Part shown: one piece after another, positions 47,785 through 58,873 of the stretch
How the letters are laid out: every line of letters starts with the position of its first letter
Position numbering within the stretch: position 1 is the stretch's first letter
DNA from: Whalleya microplaca
Taxonomy: Eukaryota > Ascomycota > Sordariomycetes > Xylariales > Xylariaceae
Length of the DNA stretch: 64,000 nucleotides
Assembly (NCBI GenBank): GCA_022497155.1
Contig: MU385714.1
Span: forward strand, 62,001 to 126,000
Direction of reading: 5' to 3'
The notes under the pieces: generated by a model
The model's input: only the letters and a program-made list of their open reading frames with translations
What the model was told of the DNA's origin: nothing
The model's database searches: none
Position numbers and translations under genes: made by a program

Positions 47785-48958
47785 TTACATGTCCATGCTC
47801 ATCAAATACATTTCGATTATCCTCATGAATTTGGCAACAAAAGCCTCCAGATGGAAGATGACCTTGGATCCCGTCCTTATCCTGTGCTCGAAGAAGGCGG
47901 ACCACTTGATGACCTCATATTTCAGATCGTCGTCTATCATGGGGATAAGCTTGAAGGTCAAAGTCTTGAGTATCGTCGTCGGCGGTATGCAGTGGGTAAG
48001 CAGATCGTATAGCTTTGAGCGAACCTGCAAGATGCGGGCGGGGGTGTGCTCTTCCATGATCTCCTTGGCGATCTGGGAAATCAAGGCCTCCCAGTCAGGC
48101 GGTGGAATTGGTGTGTCATCTGTCACTTTCTCACTAGAAACAGCTAGTTAGCAGAGCAGAGCATCGCGCTGAATTCGAATAGGACGTACTTTTGCGCATG
48201 CACCGCCTCGTACATCAGCAGTGCCCTCCGCAGATTCCGCCCGCTCTCTTCCGCAATTCTCTTGTGTAGTCCCTTGACCACAGGCCACCCCTCCCTCTTA
48301 GCAGAGTCCGCGAGCACGGTAGATATCTCTTCCACCGTAGGGGCCGCCACCCGGACGAGTAGTGTTCGACTCCGGATGGGCGCAATGATATTCGCCGTAC
48401 TGTTCGCCAGCAGTATCAACCGCAGATTCGGGCTGTACTTCTCCATCGTTCTCCTCAGCGCCGCCTGTGCATCTCTCGTCAGATGGTCTGCCTCGTTGAT
48501 GACGACCACCTTGAACTTCTGCTTCGCGGACTGGTCCACCTGCTGCGTCTGGGCCACCTCTTTCAGCAGATCCTGGACGACGACCCGGTCATAGTTCCCG
48601 ACGTCTGACGGTGTGATCTCGAGGTGGTAAATGGAGGCTACGATGTTGAATTCCAGCTTGCGGCTGCTGCTGGTCTGGAAGACTCGCGCATCGATCTTGA
48701 TCTTTTCCACACCGGGGCCGTAGAGCTCCTTCAAGGTCGCTACGATACGTGTCTTCTTGCCTGCACCTGAGGGACCGTAGACGAGGAGATGGGGGAAATC
48801 GCCGCTCTGCGCCTGTGGTAGAGTTCTATGTTAGCTTGAGGTGTAGACCACCGAGCTAGAGAACGACATACTAGTGACCGCAGCCTTTCGGACAGCTCGG
48901 AATGGTATGTAAGGGAATCGAGGGAGCGTGGCCGGTGTTTGTCGACTATCAGCGCCAT
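47785..48958 (-). CDS. RFC5: Replication factor C subunit 5 (human RFC3 type)
   Basis: Exons 48872-48958, 48190-48812 and 47785-48133 give 352 residues, the expected length. The N-terminus MALIVDKHRPRSLDSLTYH is the RFC small-subunit opening; the splice restores LRSLAQSGDFPHLLVYGPSGAGKKT with Walker A at 42-50. KIDARVFQTSS, NYDRVVVQDLLKEVAQTQQVD, the Walker B-like VVINEADHLTRDAQAALRRTMEKY and the sensor stretch IAPIRSRTLLVRV follow, then the C-terminal collar helices ending near IFHLEAFVAKFMRIIEMY. The sequence matches yeast Rfc5/human RFC3 better than other small subunits. It is part of the clamp loader that places PCNA on DNA at primer junctions, and of the Rad24, Ctf18 and Elg1 variants. 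Confidence 0.95.
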
Positions 48959-50371
48959 TTCTGATCAATTACAAGCTTTGCGGCATGTATCGGGGTTCGC
49001 AATGAATTGTCGATTTCAATGGCTGAAGATTCAACAGGTTGATGCTCTAATGCCGAATGGGAAAATATCAATTAAGCCGACGCGTTGGGACGTGACGGAC
49101 GCGTTTAAACAAGGTGGTGCAGCATTCGGGTTCAGGGTGGGCAGGGTGCAAGGTGGGGGGCACCAGCCACAGTGCCACAAGGTCCGCCACAGGCGCAAAG
49201 AATTGGAACCCAAGGAGGGCAGCTGGACTGGGCTGGCATGGGCTGGCAGCCCTGGCGCGGGGCAGAAGATACCGAAGAGAACGGGATGTCCGATTGCCCC
49301 TCCTCCCTTCCCCTGGCCTTCACGGTGGACAGACCCGGAAATTAGCGACTACTTGCCCAATCCAGCGACAATTCGGGAGGGAGACACAGCATATCTGGAT
49401 TTAGCTGCAACCTGCGAAAATGCGAAAACTGTTTTATGATTTTCGGGTGGCTGCATCGATACCACAAGCCTATATAACCATGGAAGTTCCATTACTGCGT
49501 AGGTACTAGGTAAGGTAAACCAGCATGCGATGCGACTTCCTTGCAGGGGGTCTGCGACGTAGTGTAACCGTGTGTCTTACATTTACCAGCGTCCTTATTA
49601 GGTACCTACGATATTCGGGTCTCAAGATGACTTTACTTGCAGTACAGGCTTTATCAAGTCATTGCTGCTTTGCTTTTTGTTCCTTTTCGCTCCTGTTCGC
49701 TCCTTTCCGTTCCTTGTTATTTTCGCACACTCTAATACCGCAGATTACCACTATCCTGATTTAATTACCTGCGTTGGGCCCAATTCCCGACGGTCGACCT
49801 CTCCGTGTGATCACCGACGGAAGGTCAGCAGCCCCTGAGCCAACCTAAGCACCGAGCACCCAACGACCCGCGACCCGACTACCCGATCGATTCCTTGCGA
49901 CTTGCATTGCGTTCCAGCGACTCCATGTCGCTTTCTGACAAAAAGTTTAGCAATAGCGCCAAAATGTTGGCCACTGGCCACTGACGATCCACCCAGCCAC
50001 CACACAAGACAGGTCGTCGGTGTGTCGTGCCCAAAAAACAAGTGGGGTCGAATTTTGTGTGGACGCACTGCCTCACTTTTTCCTCTTTTTCCTCTTTTTA
50101 TAAACCAGTCTGGCTTCTTCCTGTCTGCCAAGACCAAGTTTTCCTCTGATTTTTTTTATATTTCCGTTTGGCGTCCTTCCACGAGTTTCATACTCGGCCG
50201 TCCCTATACGAGAATCTTGGTCGGCGGCTGCTTGTAAAGCTTCAATCCACTGTGGGCACAGTCAAGTCAAGTCACAGACACAGACTTACATACACCTAAA
50301 ACCCTAGACCTTACCTAGCCTAGATCTCTATCTATCTATCTATCTATCTATCTACATATCATCTTTTCACC
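48959..50371. other. Intergenic between divergent genes, 1.4 kb
   Basis: Upstream of both the RFC subunit and the aminotransferase. It contains C/T-rich tracts (49680-49720, 50080-50110) and ends in a TCTA microsatellite. No gene recognised. Confidence 0.5.
50327..50354. repeat. TCTA microsatellite in aminotransferase leader
   Basis: Seven tandem TCTA units end 17 bp before the start codon at 50372, so the tract probably lies in the 5' UTR or core promoter. Length variation could affect expression. Confidence 0.85.
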
Positions 50372-52447
50372 ATGTTCAACGCCCGCAAGTTCTCCATGTA
50401 AGCCTGCTGCTGCATATCTGCATATGCTACATAGTTTTATCAAATGATCTATCTATCCTCCTTATATGAACTATGAGCTCGTGCTTCCATTCCCCAATTG
50501 ATTCATACTGACCCCACGCAGGAACAGGAACACGGGGGTGCCCCGAAGACGGTTCAGTATCGGTGACCCTAGTGCTAATGGTATGGTATAGCCTTAATAA
50601 TCCTCCTCCCGCCAACCACACAGCCTTTCTTTCCCCGCGGGCTTTACGCCTATTTGACAGAGCCTCGTTTCTCCCTCCTCAACCATCCTCATGTTGTAAC
50701 ACCGCCAAGAAGAGCTTGGTATCCAGCCTGTGCCAGTCTTGGCTCTTGGCAAACGTGGCAGCCATATGCCGCAATATTGGCGGCATGTCTCGGAATAATT
50801 CTGTGCGTATCGTAAGTCGAGATCGAAATCGCTGACGAATATTTGTCTTGGCAGAGACGAGTTCCAAGATCCATCGCCAGTTCCGTGCTTCCAACCCGGG
50901 ACATCTTCCGCATGCCGGCCTGGACGCCACCCGTGCCTCCACCGGTGTCGTCTGGTGTACCGAGCGAGCCTCTGAGTATGGCTTCGGCGAGGAGCCCGAG
51001 AAGTGGGCCAACCTGGGTCAGGGTGCCCCTGAGGTCGAAGACGATATCGAGGGATGCTTCGAGCGCCCTTCGACCATAGATATCTCCGTTGCCCTCAGAG
51101 AGTATGGCCCAACAGCTGGTATCAAGCCCCTTCGTGTGGCTGTGGCGAGGATGTACAACGAGATGCATCGCCAGGGCAAGGACAGCCAGTATTCCTGGGA
51201 GAACGTCGCCATCGTCCCAGGTGGTCGAGCTGGTCTCATCCGCATTGCGGCTGTCCTCAACAACGCCTATGTCGGGTTTTTCATCCCCGACTATACAGCT
51301 TATAATGAGATGTTGTCTCTCTTCAAGAACGTAGGGCTAATCCGGCAAAATTGGACGGCATAACTTTTGCTAATAAGCTATAGTTTGCTGCCATCCCGAC
51401 ACCTCTGTCAGAAGAGGATGGTTACCATATCCACCCGGATGTAATTGCAAATGAAATCGCTCGAGGTACTTCGGTCATTCTGACCTCGAACCCTCGAAAC
51501 CCCACGGGCAGAGTAGTGGCCAACCCAGAGCTCGCTGAGATCCAGGACATCTGCCGTGGCCGCGCCACACTCGTCAGTGACGAGTTCTACTCTGGTTACA
51601 ACTATACCAGCGACTGTGATGGATCCACCATCTCCGCTGCCGAGAACATCGAGGACGTCGACGAGGACGACGTGCTCATCATTGATGGTCTCACCAAGCG
51701 CTTCCGTCTTCCGGGCTGGCGTATCGCATGGATCTTGGGACCCAAGGAGTTCATCAAGGCGTAAGTCCCGCTAGGTTCACTGTAGTCAAAAGATGGTATT
51801 AACCCTATCTATCCGTAGTATCGGCTCTTGTGGTTCTTACCTAGATGGTGGAGCCAACGCTCCTTTCCAACAAGCGGCCATTCCTATGCTAGACCCATCC
51901 CTTGTCCAAAGAGAGATGGCGGCGCTACAAAGGCACTTCAGGGTAGGTGATTCCTAGCCGCCTTAATATCAGCATAATGTACTCACTTAGCTCTACCAGG
52001 ACAAGCGAGACTACGTCGTCAAGCGCCTGCGGGACATGGGCTTCGTCATCAAGTACGTGCCCGACAGCACGTTCTACCTATGGTTGAACCTGGAGGGTCT
52101 GCCCGGCCCCATCTCAGACGGTCTGAACTTCTTCCAGGCCTGCTTGGAGGAGAAAGTCATTGTGGTACCGGGTATCTTCTTTGATTTGAACCCCTCGCGT
52201 CGTCGGGACCTGTTCGACAGCCCTTGTCACCACTGTAAGCTCTCTCTTCTTTATCCATCCCTCGTGTTAGCTTAGGCCACTGACTCTGCGTCCAGTTGTT
52301 CGCTTCTCGTACGGTCCTAGAATGGAAACCCTCAAGATGGGATGTGACGGTATTGAGAGAGTGGTTGGCAAGTAAGTCTTTCAATCCAAGAATAAACATA
52401 TTAGAACCTGACTAATATACTCCTCCAGGTTCAAGAAGTTCGTTTAG
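50372..52447 (+). CDS. PLP-dependent class I/II aminotransferase
   Basis: Eight exons: 50372-50397, 50522-50580, 50855-51330, 51384-51760, 51819-51942, 52000-52234, 52296-52371 and 52429-52447, giving 463 residues. Fold-type I landmarks: ANLGQGAPE, LREYGPTAGIKPLRVAVARMYN, VAIVPGGRAGL, TSNPRNPTGRV, TLVSDEFYSGYNY, and the PLP lysine K292 in IIDGLTKRFRLPGWRIAW. The C-terminal domain carries STFYLWLNL and VRFSYGPRMETL, with the carboxylate-binding arginine. Family members include aspartate and aromatic aminotransferases and ACC-synthase-like enzymes; the exact amino donor cannot be told. The N-terminal 30 residues (MFNARKFSM, then NRNTGVPRRRFSIGDPSA) are basic. First and last exons are only 26 and 19 nt, both supported by phase and consensus splice sites. 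Confidence 0.88.
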
Positions 52448-53243
52448 ATACATAGACGTTGATAGAAGTTGGCTGTGACGGACAAATAGAGCGCCAATCT
52501 ATACATCTGGGGACAAACAGTGAGAGAGGCTCAATAGATTTCCTGAAAATTGGGGTTTAGTCTAGTGAGATGTCATGTTAGTTGTTATGGGGGTACATGA
52601 ATAGACTTCCTAAATCTTTTTGTTGTTCTACTCCACGAGTCCATCTAATTTGCCAGAAATGAAAGTGATCACGTTGTCCAAGTATAGACATGACAGTCAT
52701 TGACGTTTATAAAGATATTCATCGATATAGTAGTATATCAACTTAAGACAGTACATATAGTGCCTATATATGCGTATGCAGCAAGAATTTCTCTAATCAA
52801 GCGAAGTCTTGAATACAATATTCGAGTATATCAACACCCCTTCTGCGCCAGTCCAGCGAAAACCCCACTTACCAGAGGTGAAATCGTTGGTTATAAATCT
52901 TCTGGCATAGTTGAGTCAATGTATGCAAGGGTCACCATATGAGAAGGCACAAGTTCAGAGTGGCGTCACTATATCCTCCTGTGACATTCATTATCTAACC
53001 GTAAGGCCTAGCTACCTTAGCATTCATACAATCTGGATTGGTGATCAGACCGCCGGGACACCCATCAAGCAAAGCTGATCAAAATGAAAGTTCCCTTGCC
53101 CTTGCAACCGCTACCAGAAAACCGTGTAGTAGGAACCGCTAAGCGGCACAAACAATGAGATATTGAGACTATGAAACGAAGAACGCTTCACCCCCATGTA
53201 CCGGCCAGGCTTCCATCCATTATCTGCTTCTTGCGTCACTCAT
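52448..53243. other. Intergenic between convergent genes, 0.8 kb
   Basis: AT-rich 3' flanks of two convergent genes. No gene or repeat recognised. Confidence 0.5.
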
Positions 53244-55046
53244 TCACTGCATACTAGTTAGCTCTGGCACGTATATTGAACACTTTCATGTATGTACGTA
53301 CCATAATCTCGTCCTCCATGGGGGCATCGCCATTGGTGGCAGCAGGTGCACCGCCATTGGCATTCTCATTCTGGTTTCCTGCCTCGAAGTAATCTGCCAT
53401 CTCGGAATCCAACTCCTCGGTGGTCTTCTTGGCTGGGCGGCCGCTGCGAGTTCGTCGCTGCTTGCGGCCTCGAGTAGCACCTGCACCTGCCTTTGCAGCA
53501 GTCTCCTTCTTCTTGTCGTTCGCAGCCGACTTGGGTTGGGCCTTTGGCTGGCTGATACGATCAGTCAGGGTCTTGGTAGCGGGTACCATCTCAGCGGCCT
53601 TAGCAGCGCTGACGACGATCTCGATCTACAAGCAGTGAGCACATATCCTGAATAGCCACAGACAATTCATTTCTTACCTTGATCGGTCTGTTATCCACGA
53701 GGATGCCGTTAAGCACATTGTAGGCCTTGGTGGCACCGTCGGGCTTAGCAAATGTGACAGTTGCAATACCACGGCTAACACTGTTCGGGCCGTAGGAAAG
53801 CTCCACACGCTTGATGGGTCCAACTGAGGTAACGAAGTACTCCTACGGAGGACATGAATGTTAGTCATATAAAGTCATTCGATATGCGCGCAAGGCGGTA
53901 ATGCAGTATCGATCCTCGACAGATCCGGCCGGCAGGTCAGTCCCCGTATCATACATCCAAAGGCAGATTAACATCAACGAGCACGCAGTGAGTGTTAGTA
54001 GTCAGCGCAGGGGATCAGCTCCGGCCATCGTCCCGCCGTTAAAACCAATAGCCAGTCAGCCCAATGACAGTAATTGTAAAATGCTCCCTGCCCTAGACAA
54101 TCGACTGGAGATGGACTCTGGACTTTCCCAAACCCACTAGTGCTCGAAATTCTTAGCCAGCAAGCCTTCCCCTCATGCTATGCCAGACAGTCCTTTCATC
54201 GAATCCATGTCGCAGTTGCGTCTAGTGTGTAATGAAGAATTTGCCACACCTGATCCCCCAAGAACTTCCTATACCAAAACAAGGGGTATCAAGGGAGAAA
54301 AGCCTCTATCGAGGTCCGCTGTAAAACTGTTGCTCACTGCTATGCTCGCTGGATTGTTATCGTCCCATATTATGGTTGAAGTTCCACCCATGGAACCAAC
54401 CATTTAAGGTTAAAGCCAGCGGATTTGCTTGTCATGCCATTGTCCATTATGTCTGCGCATTGTAGCCTACGATGGAGGGTTGCCAAGCCTACCAGAGGAC
54501 GAACAATTTCAGTGCGCGACAAGGACCTGCTCAACTTCCCATCTTGCTGCAGCGCAAAGCGCACATGCTATCAAGGAAGGAGACTGGGCAATTTGACAGC
54601 TCCAGCATGGCTAATAAGCCTTTCTGACGAGGACGAACGATCATTTCGATCGATCAAAATACGTGCGAGCGGTTCAAGGAAGATGTCGACGAAATCCCAT
54701 AGGCGATAGCCTTAGGAAACATACCTTTATCTGGCTTTCGGTCACATCCTTGGGCTAGTGCAAATGTTAATAAGCTGATAGACAAAGACCTATTTAGGTG
54801 GAAATTATGACTCACCAGGTTGCTGACAACCACCTTGCTCTCTCCACTGCCACCTGCTGTCTTTGCCGGAGTCTGCTTGGTCGAAGCAGCACGTGGCTTG
54901 GAAGTCTTCTGGACACCGCCAACGGGGGCAGTAGTCGTAGGTCGTCCAGCGGAACGGCGAACAGAGCGACGGCCACCGCGGCCACCAGCACCGCGACGCT
55001 GGGTCGAGAGGATCTCGTCGAGAGACTGGTCGAGTTTTCCAGACAT
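53244..55046 (-). CDS. YRA1: Yra1/Mlo3 (ALY/REF) mRNA-export adaptor
   Basis: Exons in transcript order: 54816-55046, 54725-54754, 53678-53842, 53302-53625 and probably 53244-53246, giving 250 residues. MSGKLDQSLDEILSTQR is the conserved UAP56-binding motif of REF proteins, followed by an Arg/Gly-rich stretch. The RRM (about 72-143) is assembled from three exons: SKVVVSNL + PKDVTESQIK + EYFVTSVGPIKRVELSYG, then GIATVTFAKPDGATKAYNVLNG. A basic Lys/Arg/Gly region and an acidic C-terminus (EELDSEMADYFEA ... MEDEIM) end the protein. The product couples transcription and splicing to nuclear mRNA export through Mex67. Intron 2 is 882 nt, far longer than any other here. The last intron has a good branch site (GCTAAC) and leaves only TGA in the final exon; reading through instead would add 15 residues. 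Confidence 0.92.
53843..54724 (-). other. Unusually long intron of the YRA1-like gene
   Basis: An 882-nt intron interrupts the RRM. The donor reads GTATGT and the branch region near the acceptor reads TGACTAACAT before TCCGTAG. No coding frame inside it has known features. In budding yeast the YRA1 intron is also exceptionally long and mediates feedback control of Yra1 level; shared function here is inference. Confidence 0.8.
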
Positions 55047-56490
55047 CTTGAGATGAGGAAGGTATACGAAGTCAATCAGATTAGGCAGAGGGTGTTGGAT
55101 GGCGATGGGCGCGTCGCAAAATCAGGCTACGGCTAGAGTCAACCTGGTTGTGAAGTGGAGACTTTGCAGCCAAAGTCTACCAAGACTTGATGATTTGGCA
55201 ATGTAGATGGAGGCGATTGATTATGTTTTGATGGCGAAGGGGGAGCGCTGGATGGATGGATGAATATGAGCAGCGCGTCAAGTCGGTCGGCAGGTGAGTT
55301 CAGTGCGATGGCAGTGAGATGTAGTACTGATATACGCAGCAGACACGTCGGACTCGCGAACAGACGTGTAGAATGCGAATGTGGCTGACGAAGTTGGATG
55401 CAGCCAAAGAAGAAATGAAGAAAATAGTAAGACGCTTCTTCTTGTTGTGGTTGTCAAGAGGCGGGATTAGGAAGAAGGCTGCGTGCTTAATGGATATGGA
55501 ATGGGGAGTGCAAAGGGAAGATTGCGGCGCGAAGGAGAAGGGAAAAGAGGTTTCAAAGAGAGGCAGAGAGGGCGGAACTGAATGAAGTGAGCCTGGCTGC
55601 CCTGGGTGCGGTTGGGCCCACTAAAACTAGTACGATGCAACCAATAATGGCTAGGTACCTAAGTACCCATTGTTTACTCCGCCACCGACACCGATAGACT
55701 CACATCCATCCAACACCGAAGACAATCAGAGGTACCCTAGTACCTATTCAGCTATTGTGTATACCTAGGTACGTGCGTACGTACCTAAATTGCACCTACC
55801 TAACATTCAATAAGAGGACCCGTCAATTGGATGATATCGAATCACTTGAAAGCCGACACACCTATCGTATCATAGTATCATACTACATTCTTCAAAGAGC
55901 ACTATTATATCTAGGTCTATTTCTTGAAGAGATATCTCACTTGCCAGCTTGCCTACTACTTCGCATTCAGCTCAGTATGAATTCTCAGGCTCTATGTCCT
56001 ACTGCGTACTTCGTAATATGTATGATGGGTTGTTTATGCCAATATAAAACGCCTCGATAATCAAAGGAGTGCCTCGCATTCCTCTTCAAACTGAACTCAT
56101 TCTGAGTCACACGTACAGCATGGATTTTCATAGTCGCAAATCATCAGTGAAAATCGTATAGACCTGGTAATACCGGATTACATCGTGTGCAGTCCTGAGT
56201 ACTGCAAATGCATTTTCGCCTGCTTTGGCTTTTCCTATTTCTACAAGGCAACTCAAACTTTAGGCTGCCTATATGTGTGAGTAACAGGTAGCCCGTTCTG
56301 ATGATGACCGAATTGCCAGTCGAACAGCATCCCCTAGTCTAGCCCATTGTCACTTCAGCCCTCTAGGCACCCATACCTCCAATACTACCCGGCCTCACCA
56401 GAGCCCACGTAGTTTTCGCATGCTCTGATGCAGTCCAAGAAAGCCCAATGCCTTTCCTAGGCACACTAGACTCGCATATATTCCCTTTCT
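55047..56490. other. Intergenic, 1.4 kb
   Basis: YRA1 promoter and OST4 3' flank. It holds two CCTAGG/TACCTA elements (55651-55667 and 55762-55772). No gene recognised. Confidence 0.5.
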
Positions 56491-56679
56491 TCATATTGAT
56501 GCGCCCGACTGTTTCCCCACCGCTTGAGGTTGTTGTGCTGGTGTTGCTTTAACAGCCTTCTCGGCGAGCGCACTGCCTTCTTGAGAGTTGACCTCGAAGA
56601 AGTGGTATAGAACGATAAGGACCATGGCGACTGAGCCGAGGAAGATGGCGAGCCGGTACAGATCGTCGTCGGAAATCAT
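56491..56679 (-). CDS. OST4: Oligosaccharyltransferase subunit Ost4
   Basis: A single-exon 62-residue protein. MISDDDLYRLAIFLGSVAMVLIVLYHFFEV is the OST4 signature: a short lumenal MISD start and one transmembrane helix (residues 9-28). Ost4 is a mini-subunit that links the catalytic Stt3 to Ost3/Ost6 in the endoplasmic-reticulum complex that N-glycosylates nascent proteins. Yeast Ost4 has 36 residues; here about 26 more polar residues (EGSALAEKAVKATPAQQPQAV) follow the helix, a tail common in filamentous fungi as far as I recall. The gene is divergent from the TMA46-like gene, sharing a 622-bp upstream region. Confidence 0.9.
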   Translation of the reverse strand: MISDDDLYRLAIFLGSVAMVLIVLYHFFEVNSQEGSALAEKAVKATPAQQPQAVGKQSGASI

Positions 56680-57301
56680 GATGAATATGTAGCGTCGAGC
56701 AAATATACTGCAACTCGAGGTTCCTTCGAGGGTAGAACCTAATACAACATGTTAATTGTCGATAGCATTTTACGCTTCCAAATGAAAGAAACACTCACAG
56801 TATGCGCTTGATTTATCACCTTTCTTTCGGATTGTGCACCTTGCAGACCTGAAGACAACGGCGAAGAGTACGTGGTTAAAGTTGGTGTAAATTGAGGCCA
56901 GCTTGGAGCTTCGATAGCTTCGCGTACAATACAGTACCTAGGTACATATCATGCAGTATGGCTAGAATAAATGGGTCAAGTGTGGCTGAAGGGGTTTGCC
57001 ATTCGTTAATGCACCCCATACCCTCAAGGTCATGTGACGTAGCTAGTCAAAGGAATTCCATGGATTTCCCCCGCTATTATTTTGCAGCCCACCGACTTGC
57101 AACGCTGCAATGGTGACTTGAGTTGGCAGTTGCTGATGATAATTGCATCCCTGAAAGCAACACCCAGCGCCTCCTATTCTTAACAACTAACTAGCACGAA
57201 AGTGCCCGGTTATAACGGTTAACCACAGAAGCTAATGTTGCTCCTATAACGTATCGCCCAACCCATCGAACCCCCGATCGATCTCTTTCCTGACTGTCAG
57301 A
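56680..57301. other. Divergent promoter region of OST4 and TMA46
   Basis: Contains a perfect 12-bp palindrome GTACCTAGGTAC at 56934-56945. No coding frame with features. Confidence 0.5.
56934..56945. repeat. 12-bp palindrome GTACCTAGGTAC
   Basis: A perfect palindrome in the divergent promoter of OST4 and TMA46, and one of several CCTAGG-centred palindromes across intergenic regions of the window. Confidence 0.7.
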
Positions 57302-58433
57302 ATGCCTCCCAAAAAGAAAGATGAAGGCAAAGGCAAGAAGCCTGCCGCCACGAAGGTTGCGGACGACAAGACCTTTGGCATGAAAAACAAGAAAGGCGGC
57401 GCAGCTCAGAGGCAGATAAAACAAATCCAAGCCTCAGCTAAAAACTCGGGAAGCGCCGAGGAGAAAAAGAAACAGGCTGAGAGGGATGCACGAGCCCGAG
57501 AGAAGAAGGCTGCCGAAGACGCCAAGCGGGAGGCCGAGGCTCTGCTCAACAAACCCGCACAGATCCAAAAGGTCCCCTTCGGTGTCGACCCCAAGACCGT
57601 TGTCTGTATCTTCTTCAAGAAGGGAAATTGCGAGAAGGGGAAGAAATGCAAATTCGCACACGACCTTTCAGTCGAACGGAAGACCGAGAAGAAGAACCTT
57701 TATACCGACGGCAAAGAGGAAGAGGAGGAAAAGAAGAAACAAGAAACATCTGACGATTGGGATGAAGAGAAGCTAAGAAAGGTCGTGCTCTCCAAAAAGG
57801 GCAACCAAGTTACTACCACTGACAAGGTCTGCAAATACTTCATCCAAGCAATTGAAGATGGAAAATACGGTTGGTTTTGGATATGTCCAAACGGGGGCGA
57901 TAAGTGCAAGTATAAACATGTTCTTCCACCAGGGTAAGTTTCCCCGAACTATGCCTTTTAGTATGATCAATATCTAACTGAGATGGTACAGATTCGTGCT
58001 CAAGACCAAAGAACAGCGTGCAGCCGAAAAGGCTCTCCTGGACAAGTCTCCATTGAAGACTCTGACTCTTGAGGATTTCTTAGAGTCAGAAAGGCACAAG
58101 CTTACTGGAACACTCACACCGGTCACTCCGGAAACCTTCGCTAAGTGGAAGACAGAACGCTTAGGGAAGAAAGCTGCTGAAGAGCAAGCTCGGCAAGCTA
58201 AGGAATCTACTGGTCGTGCCCTATTCGAGGGCGGCAATTGGAGATTTGGCGAAGACGATTCTGATGAGTCGGACGATGAGGATGCCTGGAACCTCGAGAG
58301 GCTTAGGCAAGAAACACAAGCACTACGGGATAAAAAGGAAGCGGATCGGATCGCTGCAGCCGCAGGCTATGTCAATGGTTCCGCCCAGCCACCGGATACG
58401 GGTGAAAGCATTGCTGGACCTTCTGGCGCGTGA
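57302..58433 (+). CDS. TMA46: Tma46/ZC3H15-type CCCH zinc-finger protein
   Basis: Exons 57302-57933 and 57992-58433 give 357 residues. The N-terminus [13 protein letters not shown] with [10 protein letters not shown] is the family opening. A first CCCH finger has C102-x7-C110-x5-C116-x3-H120 in [21 protein letters not shown]; a second, with wide spacing, occupies about 175-207 ([24 protein letters not shown], then DKCKYKH). The conserved DFRP region follows ([41 protein letters not shown]). Yeast Tma46 and human ZC3H15/DFRP1 bind the DRG-family GTPase Rbg1/DRG1 and associate with translating ribosomes. Highly charged, cytosolic. The single intron is 58 nt. Confidence 0.94.
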
Positions 58434-58873
58434 GACTGGCTCTGTTGTCATTAAACCAACATCCCAGGATATCTCAGCACAGTTCTGTCATGATCAGGAG
58501 GCATTCAAAATAAGCGACAAGCCAAGGATGCACGATCTGCCAGTCCCTGGCTGAGATGTACCTATTGTGGCTGGACCACGGCAATCCCACAGTTTGTCCG
58601 TTGCTGCTCCTCGTCGAGCTTAGCATCGTGAGACAACTGTTAAAGGGGTTTCTAGGTTCAGTCATCTAACTTAGGTTCTTTATGTAGGCCGTTTAAAACA
58701 TGGTCCGGTCCAGGTTGTTACGAATCACCAAACTCGATCTAATGGTAATCAAGCCAGTCGAGAGCAATACAGTCTGATTTCATGTACGCGTGATTACAAG
58801 CATTTTAACATCCGACTCGTCGTTCCCTCATGACCCTATTCTGACAGAAGCCTTCCTAATTCGCAAGAGCTCC
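58434..58873. other. Intergenic between convergent genes
   Basis: A 440-bp spacer holding the 3' ends of TMA46 (plus) and the SDR gene (minus). Nothing else seen. Confidence 0.5.

Noticed and set aside
53244..53301. Read-through end of the YRA1-like protein at 53254
   Set aside because: Excellent donor, branch and acceptor sites and an immediate in-phase TGA favour the spliced end. I kept read-through only as a possible retained-intron form.
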